Part shown: in pieces, positions 37,949 to 47,688 of the stretch
Numbering within the stretch: position 1 is the first letter of the stretch
How the letters are laid out: each line of letters starts with the position of its first letter
Source: Oceanicoccus sp.
GTDB lineage: Bacteria > Pseudomonadota > Gammaproteobacteria > Pseudomonadales > Dasaniaceae
DNA: 64,000 nucleotides
Assembly (NCBI RefSeq): GCF_029238675.1
Contig: NZ_JAQWFR010000022.1
Coordinates: 49,195 to 113,194 of the forward strand
Direction: 5' to 3'
Notes under the pieces: model-generated
Database searches by the model: none
What the model saw: only the letters and a program-made list of their open reading frames with translations
Told to the model about the DNA's origin: nothing
Program-made: the position numbers and the translations under genes

Positions 37949-38716
37949 ATGCCAATGGTTATCTCAAGTAGTCAAAGCAGTTCGGCAGAACAGAAAAGCT
38001 GCCCGCATAATAATGCGATATCCTGTGGTAATTGCCGTCTGGGTTCTATTTGCTTGCCACTGGCCCTTGAGGGTGAAGATATTGTTAAGCTGGACGAAAT
38101 TGTACAGCGCGGCCGCCCCATTCAAAAAGGTGAGCACCTGTATCGGGAGAGTGATAACTTTAGTTCAGTTTACGCAGTGCGTTCCGGTGTTATCAAGGCT
38201 TATCGCATAACCAATGATGGTCAGGAACAGGTGACAGGTTTTTATTTTCCCGGTGAAATTATTGGTATAGATGGTATTAGCAAAGACCAGTATGCCTGCT
38301 CAGCCAAGGCGCTTGAAACCTCAGCTGTTTGTGAAATCCCCTTTAATCGTTTGGAAGAGTTAAGTAGACAGGTGCCCAGTATGCAGCGGCATTTTTTCCA
38401 GTTGATGAGTCAGGAAATTACCATGGACCAGCAGTTGATTACCATGCTGAGTAAAAACAGTGCAGAGGAGCGTGTAGCTGCCTTACTGATAAGTATTTCT
38501 GCCCGCAACGCCAGGCGCAAATTATCCAAGACCAGCTTTCGTCTGCCCATGTCGCGCACCGATATTGGCAACTTCCTGGGTTTAACGGTAGAGACCGTTA
38601 GCCGAGTGATCAGTCGTTTTAATAAGCAGGGTTTAATTGCTGTTGAAAGTAAGGAAGTGACTTTGCTAGATCTTGAGGGGTTGAAAGATATCGCCAATAT
38701 AAAAATAGATTTTTAA
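37949..38716 (+). CDS. anr: FNR/ANR oxygen-sensing transcription regulator
   Basis: This is a CRP/FNR-family activator that uses a [4Fe-4S] cluster to sense oxygen. The 255-residue protein has the N-terminal cluster cysteines Cys26, Cys29 and Cys35 and a fourth at Cys117, a cyclic-nucleotide-fold domain and a C-terminal helix-turn-helix whose recognition helix reads TVETVSR, with the E..SR contacts of FNR. It sits between hemN and ccoN, both of which carry FNR-type boxes, so it likely controls its neighbours. Confidence 0.94.
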   Translation: MPMVISSSQSSSAEQKSCPHNNAISCGNCRLGSICLPLALEGEDIVKLDEIVQRGRPIQKGEHLYRESDNFSSVYAVRSGVIKAYRITNDGQEQVTGFYFPGEIIGIDGISKDQYACSAKALETSAVCEIPFNRLEELSRQVPSMQRHFFQLMSQEITMDQQLITMLSKNSAEERVAALLISISARNARRKLSKTSFRLPMSRTDIGNFLGLTVETVSRVISRFNKQGLIAVESKEVTLLDLEGLKDIANIKIDF

Positions 38717-38786
38717 TTTCTTCATATAAAACAATCTTTCCTTTTCACTTTCAAAGCTAATTCCATTGTTATTCCCACAAGAGACC

Positions 38787-38812
38787 GTCATTTCCGCCTT
38801 CGCGGGAATGAC
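38787..38812. repeat. Short single-hairpin relative of the REP-like family, copy E
   Basis: This 26-bp palindrome (GTCATTTCCGCC and GCGGGAATGAC ends) matches only the right hairpin of the 101-bp family. It lies in the 279-bp gap between the FNR gene and ccoN, just before the ccoN control region. Confidence 0.85.
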
Positions 38813-38915
38813 GAGAAAATGTTCACCGCAATAGCGTCTCTAGTAACTCAGTGATGAGCGGTATTCATTAAAAGAATCCAATTCATGTATTCAATGGACT
38901 ACGAAACGATTAGAC

Positions 38916-38956
38916 TTGATCTAAGTCACAGTTGTAGCTCTGGCTGGCATTAAAAT
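38916..38956 (+). promoter_or_regulatory. FNR/ANR box and -10 element for ccoN
   Basis: TTGAT-CTAA-GTCAC (38916-38929) matches eight of ten positions, and TAAAAT at 38951-38956 makes a strong -10. The box centre is about 41 bases before the implied start of transcription, as for class II FNR activation. The leader to the ccoN ATG would be only 20-33 bases. Confidence 0.72.
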
Positions 38957-38995
38957 CACTTTTTCTCACATGTCTATATCAAAATGGGTTTCACT

Positions 38996-40438
38996 ATGAA
39001 TCACCCCTTGGAACATCCTGTTTACAATTATAAAGTCGTTCGACAGTTTGCCGTGATGACGGTGATTTGGGGTATTGTCGGCATGGGAGTCGGAGTTTTA
39101 ATTGCGGCACAACTAGTATGGCCGGCGCTAAACTTTGAAACACCCTGGCTCACCTTCAGTCGAATACGTCCTCTGCATACCAATGCGGTTATCTTTGCTT
39201 TTGGCGGTAGCGCATTATTTGCCAGTTCCCTTTATGTGGTGCAGCGAACCTGCCAGGCACGGCTGATATCAGATTCACTGGCGGCCTTTGTGTTTTGGGG
39301 GTGGCAGTTAGTGATATTGCTATCGGCGATCTCGTTACCGCTGGGTTATACCACCTCTAAAGAATACGCCGAGATGGAATGGCCCATCGATATATTGATT
39401 ACCATTGTCTGGGTTGCTTATGCCGCTCTCTTTTTCGGCACCATCACCAAGCGTAAGAGCAGTCATATTTATGTGGCCAATTGGTTTTTCGCAGCCTTTA
39501 TTCTTACCGTAGCTGTGCTACATGTGGTCAACAGTGCTGCACTCCCAGTCAGCTTTACCAAATCTTATTCTGCCTATGCCGGCACTACTGATGCGATGAT
39601 ACAGTGGTGGTATGCCCATAACGCGGTAGGCTTTTTCTTAACAGCGGGTTTCCTGGGGATAATGTATTACTTTGTCCCCAAGCAAGCGGAGCGTCCGGTT
39701 TATTCCTATCGTTTATCCATTGTGCATTTCTGGGCATTGATCTCCATCTATATTTGGGCGGGGCCACACCATCTGCATTACACCGCCTTACCTGATTGGG
39801 CGCAGAGCTTGGGTATGGTGATGTCATTGATCTTATTGGCGCCGAGCTGGGGCGGTATGATCAACGGAATGATGACCTTATCCGGTGCCTGGCATAAATT
39901 GCGTACCGATCCTATTTTACGTTTTCTTGTGGTCTCTTTGTCTTTCTATGGCATGTCTACCTTTGAAGGCCCAATGATGGCCATTAAAACGGTTAACTCC
40001 TTATCCCACTATACCGATTGGACCATTGGTCATGTTCACTCCGGTGCCTTGGGTTGGGTAGCTATGGTATCTATTGGTGCCATGTACCACTTGTTGCCGA
40101 TTATGTTTGGCAAACAAAAAATGTACAGCACCAGCCTGATTAATGTGCATTTCTGGATGTCTACCATTGGTACCGTGCTCTATATCAGCTCTATGTGGGT
40201 TAACGGTATTTTGCAGGGCTTAATGTGGCGTGCTTACAACACTGACGGCACATTAACTTACAGTTTTGTTGAATCTGTAGAGGCCAGTTACCCGGGTTAT
40301 CTGGTTCGCCTGATCGGTGGCGGTATGTTCTTTGCCGGTATGTTGGTGATGGCCTACAACATGTGGCAAACATCACGCATCACCAGTAACGAAAGTGGCG
40401 AAGACAATGTGGCTAGCGCCGAAGCACAAGTAGCTTAA
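38996..40438 (+). CDS. ccoN: cbb3-type cytochrome c oxidase subunit I CcoN
   Basis: CcoN is the catalytic subunit of the high-affinity cbb3 oxidase, with haem b and the haem b3-CuB centre. The 480-residue protein has about 12 membrane helices and His-rich helix motifs including [24 protein letters not shown] and [10 protein letters not shown]. The ATG at 38996 gives an N-terminus [12 protein letters not shown]; an in-frame ATG at 38984 is also possible, and neither has a clear ribosome site. It leads the ccoNOQP operon. Confidence 0.96.
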   Translation: MNHPLEHPVYNYKVVRQFAVMTVIWGIVGMGVGVLIAAQLVWPALNFETPWLTFSRIRPLHTNAVIFAFGGSALFASSLYVVQRTCQARLISDSLAAFVFWGWQLVILLSAISLPLGYTTSKEYAEMEWPIDILITIVWVAYAALFFGTITKRKSSHIYVANWFFAAFILTVAVLHVVNSAALPVSFTKSYSAYAGTTDAMIQWWYAHNAVGFFLTAGFLGIMYYFVPKQAERPVYSYRLSIVHFWALISIYIWAGPHHLHYTALPDWAQSLGMVMSLILLAPSWGGMINGMMTLSGAWHKLRTDPILRFLVVSLSFYGMSTFEGPMMAIKTVNSLSHYTDWTIGHVHSGALGWVAMVSIGAMYHLLPIMFGKQKMYSTSLINVHFWMSTIGTVLYISSMWVNGILQGLMWRAYNTDGTLTYSFVESVEASYPGYLVRLIGGGMFFAGMLVMAYNMWQTSRITSNESGEDNVASAEAQVA

Positions 40439-40455
40439 GGGTAGGGGATTTATTG

Positions 40456-41064
40456 ATGAATCATGATTTTGTCGAAAAAAATATAGGCGCCATGTTGGTA
40501 TTAACCATTGTTGCTATCAGCTTTGGTGGCCTGGTTGAAATCGTTCCGTTGTTTTTTCTCAAAGAAACCACAGAGCCAATAGAAGGTTTACAGCCATTGA
40601 CAGCACAGCAACTGGAAGGGCGGGATATTTATATTCGCGAAGGCTGCAATAACTGTCACTCACAAATGATCCGGCCGCTGCGTTCCGAAACTGAACGTTA
40701 CGGTCATTACTCTGTAGCGGGTGAGTTTGTTTATGATCATCCGTTTCTGTGGGGTTCGAAACGCACCGGGCCTGATTTGGCACGAGTCGGTAAGCGTTAC
40801 AGTGATGACTGGCATCGCGCACATTTAATGGACCCACGCAGTGTGGTGCCCGAGTCCAATATGCCCGCCTACCCCTGGTTATTTGAAAATACACTGACTG
40901 GCGAAAACACCGGCGACAAGATGGCAACGCTGCGCACTTTAGGTGTGCCCTATACCGATGAAGATATTGCTGGGGCCCAGCAAGCCGTAGCCGGTAAAAA
41001 AGAAATCGATGCACTGGTTGCCTATTTGCAGCAGTTAGGCATCTTGTTGAAGCATAAGCGATAG
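40456..41064 (+). CDS. ccoO: cbb3-type cytochrome c oxidase subunit II CcoO
   Basis: CcoO is a membrane-anchored monohaem cytochrome c that feeds electrons to CcoN. The 202-residue product has one N-terminal helix and the haem motif CNNCH followed by the family-typical [10 protein letters not shown]. The ATG at 40456 has GGGG upstream; the TTG one codon earlier is less likely. It starts 17 bases after ccoN. Confidence 0.95.
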   Translation: MNHDFVEKNIGAMLVLTIVAISFGGLVEIVPLFFLKETTEPIEGLQPLTAQQLEGRDIYIREGCNNCHSQMIRPLRSETERYGHYSVAGEFVYDHPFLWGSKRTGPDLARVGKRYSDDWHRAHLMDPRSVVPESNMPAYPWLFENTLTGENTGDKMATLRTLGVPYTDEDIAGAQQAVAGKKEIDALVAYLQQLGILLKHKR

Positions 41065-41074
41065 GAGAGACCAG

Positions 41075-41215
41075 ATGGATATTAATACCCTTAGAGGTCT
41101 TGCCACCGTCTTTGTCATGATTGCATTTATCGGTGTGTCCATCTGGGCCTACAGTAAAAAACGTAAACCGGACTTTGATGAGGCAGCCAACCTGCCTTTT
41201 GCCGACGATGATTAA
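41075..41215 (+). CDS. ccoQ: cbb3-type oxidase small subunit CcoQ
   Basis: This 46-residue frame lies between ccoO and ccoP with AGGAG eight to ten bases before the ATG. Its product has one membrane helix (TVFVMIAFIGVSIWAY) followed by KKRKPDF and an acidic tail, the usual plan of CcoQ, which stabilises the oxidase. Position, length and the basic stretch after the helix all agree. Confidence 0.92.
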   Translation: MDINTLRGLATVFVMIAFIGVSIWAYSKKRKPDFDEAANLPFADDD

Positions 41216-41271
41216 ATCGGCGTAAACCCGATTTAAAACACATTGAATACAATGAAAGAGCGAGGCATTAA

Positions 41272-42168
41272 ATGAGCAGCTTCTGGAGTTTATGGATAAT
41301 TGTTCTCACTACCATTATGTTAATTGGTATCGTGTGGATATTATTTTCCAACCGAAAAACAAAAAATACCGGCCCGGATGCGACAACAGGTCACATTTAC
41401 GATGGCATCGAAGAATACGATAATCCATTACCTGCCTGGTGGTTTTATTTATTTGTGATCAGCATTGTTTACGGTATTGGCTACCTGATTGCTTACCCGG
41501 GTATGGGTAATTTCAAAGGAGTGCTGAACTGGACACAAGTAAATCAATGGGAAAAACAGATTGAACAAGCCGAGCAAAAATATGGCGCCATCTTTGCCCA
41601 GTACCGCGATATGCCCGTTGCGCAGCTTGCACAAGATGCTAAAGCTTTAAAAATGGGGCAGCGTATGTTTGCCAATAATTGCGCCCAGTGTCATGGTGGC
41701 GATGCTCGGGGCAGCTATGGTTTCCCTAACCTGACTGATGGCGAATGGCTCTTCGGTGGTACACCTGAGCAAATTAAAACATCGATTGTTCAAGGCCGCT
41801 CTGGCCTGATGCCAGCCTGGGGTACGCCTCTGGGTGATGCGGGTGTGATTAATGTGAGTAACTATGTATTGAGCTTAAGTGGTCGTGATGTTGATAGCGC
41901 CTCTGCTGAAGCGGGCAAGGAAAAATTTGCCATGTTTTGTGCTGGCTGTCACGGCGCAGAAGGCACTGGCAATATTGCCTTTGGTGCCCCGGACCTGACC
42001 AATAATATTTGGTTGTATGGCGGTTCGCCAGGTTTGGTCCAGAGAACCGTGCGCAGTGGCCGCAATGGTCAAATGCCCAGCCATAAAAATATTTTGTCGG
42101 AAGATAAAATTCACCTGTTAACAGCCTATATCTATAGCCTGTCAGAGACCACTCAAGCACAGGAATAA
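41272..42168 (+). CDS. ccoP: cbb3-type cytochrome c oxidase dihaem subunit III CcoP
   Basis: CcoP accepts electrons from the bc1 complex or soluble cytochromes. The 298-residue protein has two N-terminal membrane helices (about residues 5-25 and 55-75), the YDNPLPAWW family motif between them, and two cytochrome c domains with haem motifs CAQCH and CAGCH. Length is typical. It completes ccoNOQP. Confidence 0.96.
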   Translation: MSSFWSLWIIVLTTIMLIGIVWILFSNRKTKNTGPDATTGHIYDGIEEYDNPLPAWWFYLFVISIVYGIGYLIAYPGMGNFKGVLNWTQVNQWEKQIEQAEQKYGAIFAQYRDMPVAQLAQDAKALKMGQRMFANNCAQCHGGDARGSYGFPNLTDGEWLFGGTPEQIKTSIVQGRSGLMPAWGTPLGDAGVINVSNYVLSLSGRDVDSASAEAGKEKFAMFCAGCHGAEGTGNIAFGAPDLTNNIWLYGGSPGLVQRTVRSGRNGQMPSHKNILSEDKIHLLTAYIYSLSETTQAQE

Positions 42169-42193
42169 ATCTTTACCCCAGAGGTTGTAGCAT

Positions 42194-43693
42194 TTGAATA
42201 AAAGCGTCGATAAGCCTGCCGAAGCCATTGTTGTGGAAACCATTGCTGTAGAAAACATTACAGAAGAGTTTCACCCTGCCGGCGTGGGCGAGATAGACCT
42301 TTATCAAAAGCGTGAAAAGATATATACCCGCCGCATAGAAGGCTTTTATCAGCGCATTCGAGTCTATACCGGTTGGCCCTTATTGCTGGGTTATTTTCTA
42401 TTGCCCTGGTTAAATTGGGATGGGCGGCAAGCGGTATTATTTGATTTGCCCAGCCGTCAATTTCATATTTTTAACCTGACCTTTTGGCCACAGGATTTTC
42501 CCCTGCTGGCTTGGATGATGATTATTGCCGCCTTTATGCTATTTGCCGTTACCGCCTGGGCGGGGCGGGTCTGGTGTGGTTATACCTGCCCACAAACGGT
42601 GTGGACCGCTATTTTTATGTGGGTTGAACAATGGTGTGAAGGCAGCCGAAACCAGCGCATAAAATGGGATAACGCTCCCTGGTCCTTGGAAAAGTTTGCT
42701 CGCAAATTTTCCAAGCATGCTCTGTGGGGTGGTTTTGCATTGCTAACGGGCTTTACCTTTGTTGCCTACTTTTCACCGGCCAGGGAGTTGGTGGTTAATC
42801 TGGCCAGTATCGATTTTAACGCCTTACAGAATTTGGGTTTTAATCTGGATTGGTGGGGCCTGGGTATTTGGGAAGCCTCATGGATTATCTTTTTTACCCT
42901 GGCCACTTATATTAATGCCGGCTGGTTAAGAGAGCAGGTATGCATGTATATGTGCCCTTACGCCCGTTTTCAATCGGTGATGTTTGACCAGGATACGTTA
43001 ATCGTTTCCTATGACTACCACCGCGGTGAATCCAGAGGGCCGCGCAAAAAAGGTGTGGATGCCAGCGAAAAAGGTTTGGGTGACTGTGTTGATTGCCAGA
43101 TCTGTGTACAGGTTTGCCCCACCGGTATTGATATTCGCGATGGCCTGCAATACGAATGTATTAACTGCGCTCTGTGTATTGATGGCTGTAACTCAGTGAT
43201 GGAACAAATGGGTTATGAAAAAGGCCTGATTCGCTATACCACAGAAAATTCACTGAATGGCCAGCCCACCAATTTCTTGCGCCCAAGGCTTATCGCCTAT
43301 GGCATTGCCGTGGTAATTATGGTGGCTATCTTTTTCACCTCGATTATTGTGCGCGTGCCCCTGAAGTTGGATGTTATACGCGAAAGGGACCGTCTGTATG
43401 TGCAAACAACGGAGGGCTATATCGAAAATATCTACACCCTCAAAATTATTAACATGGACCAACAACCTCATCAATATAAGCTGAACTTTAGTGGCCTTGA
43501 GGGCGCTAAAATTATTGGTAAAAACGAAGTGCTTGTTATTCCCGGCGAAGTCACTGAGTTGCCGATTCGCCTGAGAATAGACCCCGCCGACTTACAGCAA
43601 GTGAATAACACCATTGAATTTAAAGTGCAGGCTATCGATGAGAAGGGTTACCAGGCCATAGCGGAAAGCCGTTTTATCGGGCCCAGGATATAA
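42194..43693 (+). CDS. ccoG: cbb3 oxidase assembly ferredoxin-type protein CcoG
   Basis: CcoG is a membrane protein with two 4Fe-4S clusters that helps supply copper(I) for cbb3 assembly. The 499-residue product has several membrane helices, the CGYTCPQTVW motif near residue 129 and ferredoxin-type clusters CVDCQICVQVCPTG and CINCALCIDGC near residue 300, then a periplasmic IG-like domain. The start is a TTG with GAGG upstream. It is only 25 bases after ccoP. Confidence 0.93.
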   Translation: MNKSVDKPAEAIVVETIAVENITEEFHPAGVGEIDLYQKREKIYTRRIEGFYQRIRVYTGWPLLLGYFLLPWLNWDGRQAVLFDLPSRQFHIFNLTFWPQDFPLLAWMMIIAAFMLFAVTAWAGRVWCGYTCPQTVWTAIFMWVEQWCEGSRNQRIKWDNAPWSLEKFARKFSKHALWGGFALLTGFTFVAYFSPARELVVNLASIDFNALQNLGFNLDWWGLGIWEASWIIFFTLATYINAGWLREQVCMYMCPYARFQSVMFDQDTLIVSYDYHRGESRGPRKKGVDASEKGLGDCVDCQICVQVCPTGIDIRDGLQYECINCALCIDGCNSVMEQMGYEKGLIRYTTENSLNGQPTNFLRPRLIAYGIAVVIMVAIFFTSIIVRVPLKLDVIRERDRLYVQTTEGYIENIYTLKIINMDQQPHQYKLNFSGLEGAKIIGKNEVLVIPGEVTELPIRLRIDPADLQQVNNTIEFKVQAIDEKGYQAIAESRFIGPRI

Positions 43694-43695
43694 CG

Positions 43696-44232
43696 ATGAA
43701 TAGCCATCATACACAGACCACCGAAGAGCCATGGTACAAACAGTTTTGGCCGTGGTTTATTTTTCTATTGCCGGCATCGGTTGTGGTGGCGGGAGTCGTC
43801 ACAGTCATCATCGCTTTTAACAATGCCGATAGTTTAGTGGCCGATGATTACTATAAAAAAGGTTTAGGTATTAACCAAACTCTGGCAGAAGATAGCGCCG
43901 CTACTGATTTGGCAGCGACTGCCACTATTGAAATTGATGCACTAACCGGTGAGGTCAGGGTGCAATTATCCGGTGAATTTTCTGTACCACCCAAAGACCT
44001 GGTGCTGGAATGGATACATCCCACCAGCCAACAGCAAGACATCTCAATGAGTTTGCAAGCAACACCTACCAAGGCTTATGGCGGTCAACTAAAGTCATCC
44101 GTTAGTGGTCGTTGGTATCTGGAATTATCATCGCAGCAGCCGGTGGCATGGCGTTTAAAATCAGAAGTGATTTTGGACGCAGCCAATAGCGACAGATATC
44201 AACTGAAATTAACCAGCGGCGCGGAGGGCTAA
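43696..44232 (+). CDS. ccoH: cbb3 oxidase assembly protein CcoH (FixH family)
   Basis: The 178-residue product has one N-terminal membrane helix (about residues 19-40) followed by VADDYYKKGLGINQ, a motif of FixH/CcoH proteins, and a periplasmic beta domain. CcoH is needed for stable assembly of the cbb3 complex. It lies two bases after ccoG and overlaps ccoI by one base. Confidence 0.9.
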   Translation: MNSHHTQTTEEPWYKQFWPWFIFLLPASVVVAGVVTVIIAFNNADSLVADDYYKKGLGINQTLAEDSAATDLAATATIEIDALTGEVRVQLSGEFSVPPKDLVLEWIHPTSQQQDISMSLQATPTKAYGGQLKSSVSGRWYLELSSQQPVAWRLKSEVILDAANSDRYQLKLTSGAEG

Positions 44233-46730
44233 TGCCAATAAACCAGCAAGCCAGTCCCGAAAATTGTTTTCACTGTGGTTTGACCGTAACCACCGGTGAT
44301 CAATTTTGCGCTGAGCTTAATGGTAAGCAAGCCCATTTCTGTTGTCCTGCCTGTAAAGCGGTTGCTATCACGATTGTCGACAATGGCTTAAGCTCTTTTT
44401 ATCAATTTCATGAAGCCAACCAACAAGCGCCAGATGCCCTATGGGATGAAGCGGTGTTTGCAGCTTTTGATGACCAGGCCTTTCAGCAGCGTTATATCAG
44501 CCATTCCCAACAATCTCCCGATATTGCACAAGTACAGTTATTGATAGGCGGTATGCATTGCGCGGCTTGTGTATGGTTGCTGGAACACTATTTACTAAAG
44601 TTACCCGCTATTGAAAAAGTCTCAGTTAGCCTGACCGAACAAAAAGCGGTGCTGCATTGGCGTTTGCAGGATTTACCCCTCAGTGAAATCTGCCGGTCCA
44701 TCGCCACACTGGGTTATCAAGCTGAGCCCTATAGCCAAAACCAGTTACAGGAACTACGCCAGCGAGAAAACCATCAAGCGCTGCGGCGTTTAGGAGTTGC
44801 CGGTATCGGCATGATGCAAGTGGGTATGTTTGCCATTGCCTTATATGCCGGTGCTTTACAAAGTATGGCCCTTGAATACCGCGATTTTATGCGCTGGGTG
44901 AGTTTTTTAGTAGCCACTCCTGTGGTGTTCTATGCTGCCCAGCCCTTTTTTATTGGCGCATGGCGTGGCATTAAAATGAAATCACCCGGTATGGATTTAC
45001 CGGTTGCACTGGCTATTGGCCTTGCCTATTTAGCCAGTGTTAAAGCAACATGGTTGGGTGGCGGTGATGTTTATTATGACTCGGTGACGATGTTTACCTT
45101 TTTATTATTAACTGGCCGCTATTTGGAAATGCGTGCACGGCATTTTGGTGGGCGCTTAACCACGGATTTAAACAGCCTGCTACCCAGTACCGTGTTAAAA
45201 GTTAATACTGCAGGCAAGGCAGAATCTTTGCCGTTATTTAAAGTGAGCGTTGGTGATACATTATTGATTAAGCCCGGCCAGATCATTCCCGCCGATGGTT
45301 CAGTGCTTGAAGGTTCTAGCAGTGTCGATGAATCTCAAATGACTGGTGAGTTTAGCCTGCAAAGCAAAGCGGTCGGTGATGATTTGGTGGCTGGTACCTG
45401 CAATGGTAGCGGCGTAATGACCCTGTTAGTGGAAGCGGTTGGTGCGGATTTAAAATTACAGTCTATTAATCAATTATTGCAAACCGCACAATCCACCAAA
45501 CCTGTTATTGCCCGTATGGCGGATAAACTGGCCAGCTACTTTGTGGTCTCTGTGTTATTGCTGGCCGTTGCCACTTACAGTTATTGGCATTTTATTGCCG
45601 CCAGTGACCAGGCTTTCTGGATTATGCTTTCTGTGCTGGTGGTTAGTTGTCCCTGCGCCTTATCACTGGCTACCCCTGCCGTATTAACGGCGGCCACCAA
45701 TCGTTTGAGGGATTTGGGTTTGCTGGTTACCCAGCCTTATGTCTGGGAAAAAATGACGACTATTACCGATGTGGTTTGCGATAAAACCGGCACTTTAACC
45801 AAGGGTGAGCTGGCCATTAGTACGGTATTAATACAGGCTAACTTGAGCCGCCAACAATGTCTGGATATTGCCGCGGCCCTGGAATGTTATTCCGAACATC
45901 CAATCGCCAAAGCTTTTGTTGGCCAGCCTAAAGAAATCCTGCCAGTTAATGATATTGAAGTGACACACAGTGCAGGTTTGCAAGGGGTGATTAATGGCGA
46001 AACCTATCGCTTGGGTAGCGGTGATTTTGCCGCGTTATTGTATGGCGATGCTGCTGCAAGCTTGCCCTCCGATGCGGAACAAGGCCAGTGGTTGTTATTA
46101 AGTTCTACTAAAGGCCCAGTGTGTTGGTTTAGATTGCAGGATAGTTTACGCGAAGATGCCAGCGCTTTAATTGCCGGTTTACAAAGCCAGCAGCTACAGG
46201 TCCACTTATTAACTGGCGATGCTTCCGGGGCGGCTCAGCAACTCAGTGACACTTTATCGATTGACCATTGCACAGCTGGTGCCACCCCTGAGCAAAAACT
46301 CCATTATATTCAGCAACTGCAAGCTAATGGCGCCAAAGTATTAATGTTAGGCGATGGTATTAATGATGTGCCTGTGCTGGCGGCCGCGGATGTTTCCGTT
46401 GCCATGACCAACGCCTCCAACCTGGCCAAAACCCATGCCGATAGTATTTTACTGTCGGGCCGTTTAATGGGGGTTATGCAATTATTTAATGTGGCGGCTA
46501 AAACCCGAAAAATTATTCAGCAAAATTTGGCGTGGGCTTTGTCCTATAATGTATTAGCTATACCGCTTGCAGCCATGGCAATGATTCCACCCTATTTGGC
46601 CGCTATTGGTATGTCGCTAAGTTCTTTGGTGGTGGTGATTAATGCCCTGCGAGTGCAGCGCAAAGCTTTGCAGCCGGTCAGCGATAATACGCTACCGCCT
46701 GTCTTTGAAGGGGTGGCTGCCAATGGATAG
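44232..46730 (+). CDS. ccoI: Copper-exporting P1B-ATPase for cbb3 assembly, CcoI (FixI)
   Basis: CcoI exports copper(I) to the periplasm for oxidase maturation. The 832-residue protein has an N-terminal cysteine cluster (CFHCG, FCCPACK), a heavy-metal domain with Cys110 and Cys113 in MHCAAC, eight predicted membrane helices, the transport motif Cys473-Pro-Cys475, and phosphorylation Asp517 in DKTGTLT. The cysteine-rich N-terminus is typical of the FixI group rather than CopA1. Confidence 0.94.
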   Translation: MPINQQASPENCFHCGLTVTTGDQFCAELNGKQAHFCCPACKAVAITIVDNGLSSFYQFHEANQQAPDALWDEAVFAAFDDQAFQQRYISHSQQSPDIAQVQLLIGGMHCAACVWLLEHYLLKLPAIEKVSVSLTEQKAVLHWRLQDLPLSEICRSIATLGYQAEPYSQNQLQELRQRENHQALRRLGVAGIGMMQVGMFAIALYAGALQSMALEYRDFMRWVSFLVATPVVFYAAQPFFIGAWRGIKMKSPGMDLPVALAIGLAYLASVKATWLGGGDVYYDSVTMFTFLLLTGRYLEMRARHFGGRLTTDLNSLLPSTVLKVNTAGKAESLPLFKVSVGDTLLIKPGQIIPADGSVLEGSSSVDESQMTGEFSLQSKAVGDDLVAGTCNGSGVMTLLVEAVGADLKLQSINQLLQTAQSTKPVIARMADKLASYFVVSVLLLAVATYSYWHFIAASDQAFWIMLSVLVVSCPCALSLATPAVLTAATNRLRDLGLLVTQPYVWEKMTTITDVVCDKTGTLTKGELAISTVLIQANLSRQQCLDIAAALECYSEHPIAKAFVGQPKEILPVNDIEVTHSAGLQGVINGETYRLGSGDFAALLYGDAAASLPSDAEQGQWLLLSSTKGPVCWFRLQDSLREDASALIAGLQSQQLQVHLLTGDASGAAQQLSDTLSIDHCTAGATPEQKLHYIQQLQANGAKVLMLGDGINDVPVLAAADVSVAMTNASNLAKTHADSILLSGRLMGVMQLFNVAAKTRKIIQQNLAWALSYNVLAIPLAAMAMIPPYLAAIGMSLSSLVVVINALRVQRKALQPVSDNTLPPVFEGVAANG

Positions 46731-46926
46731 TATTTATATTTTAGTACCGATTGCCATAGTGTTTACGATGCTGGCTGTGGCGGCTTTCTTTTGGGCGGTC
46801 AATAACAAACAGTATGATGATTTAGAAGCATCGGCACACAGTATTTTATTTGATGATGACGCTGATCAAATCGACCCGCAGGTCAACAGTAGTACAGTGA
46901 CTGACGAAAAGGTTGCTGATGATTGA
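46723..46926 (+). CDS. ccoS: cbb3 oxidase maturation protein CcoS
   Basis: From the ATG at 46723 the product is 67 residues: one membrane helix (about 4-26), the WAVNNKQYDDLE motif of the family and an acidic tail. CcoS is needed for cofactor insertion into cbb3. The start overlaps the end of ccoI by eight bases; the longer frame to 46642 lies over ccoI in another frame and is not supported. Confidence 0.93.
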   Translation: MDSIYILVPIAIVFTMLAVAAFFWAVNNKQYDDLEASAHSILFDDDADQIDPQVNSSTVTDEKVADD

Positions 46927-47629
46927 GTTAACACTAGGCAGTGCTTTTATTATTGGTTTGTTGGGTAGCAGTCACTGTTTGGGGATGTGTGGTGGCTTAA
47001 GTTCAGTGTTAGGTGCCGCACCAAAAGAGGGGGCTAATCGCCACCGTATTTTCAGTTATAACGCCGGGCGTTTACTGACTTACACGGTGATTGGTGCAGT
47101 AGCCGGGTTATTGGGTGAGGCGCTATTGGCCGCTATACCTCAGTCAGCGGTAGTATTAAGAACCGGGGCGGGTTTATTGATGATTGCCATGGGCTTATAT
47201 GTCAGCCAGTGGTGGATGGGGCTGACCCGGCTTGAGCAGATAGGTGCGATACTGTGGCGCGCTATACAGCCGCTGACGGGTAAATTAGTACCGGTTAGCA
47301 ATCATCGGCAAGCTTTTATGTTAGGCACGCTGTGGGGGTTATTGCCCTGTGGTTTGGTGTATTCCACCTTAAGTTGGGCCCTGGCTTCGGCGCAGTGGCA
47401 GCAGTCGGCTTTGCTGATGTTGGCTTTTGGTGCGGGTACTTTACCGGCGATGTTGTCGATGGGTTATGCCGGCGAGAAACTGTTGCAGCGTTTACGCCAA
47501 CCGCGTTTTCGCAGTGTAGCCGGTTTGTTGATTGCAGTGATGGGGGTAGTGACGTTGGCTACGCCTTTTTATCACAATGGTCATATCGATCATAGTGAGC
47601 ATACCCATCACCAACATCATGATATGTAG
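46919..47629 (+). CDS. TauE/SafE-family membrane protein with His-rich tail, linked to cbb3 assembly
   Basis: The 236-residue protein has about six membrane helices, the GSSHCLGMCGG motif near residue 14 in the first helix, and a C-terminal tail of 16 residues holding seven histidines. The cysteine and His pattern suggests copper or another transition metal, not sulfite, despite the family name. Genes of this type often follow ccoS. It overlaps ccoS by eight bases. Confidence 0.85.
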   Translation: MIELTLGSAFIIGLLGSSHCLGMCGGLSSVLGAAPKEGANRHRIFSYNAGRLLTYTVIGAVAGLLGEALLAAIPQSAVVLRTGAGLLMIAMGLYVSQWWMGLTRLEQIGAILWRAIQPLTGKLVPVSNHRQAFMLGTLWGLLPCGLVYSTLSWALASAQWQQSALLMLAFGAGTLPAMLSMGYAGEKLLQRLRQPRFRSVAGLLIAVMGVVTLATPFYHNGHIDHSEHTHHQHHDM

Positions 47630-47688
47630 TAGTTTTACTGGTATAAATGCTTGAAAGATAAATAATAGAGAAGGTTGAGGAGAACAAC

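Noticed and set aside
47332..47595. 87-residue frame inside the TauE/SafE gene
   Set aside because: Same-strand shadow in a different frame; the host gene is well supported by its motifs.
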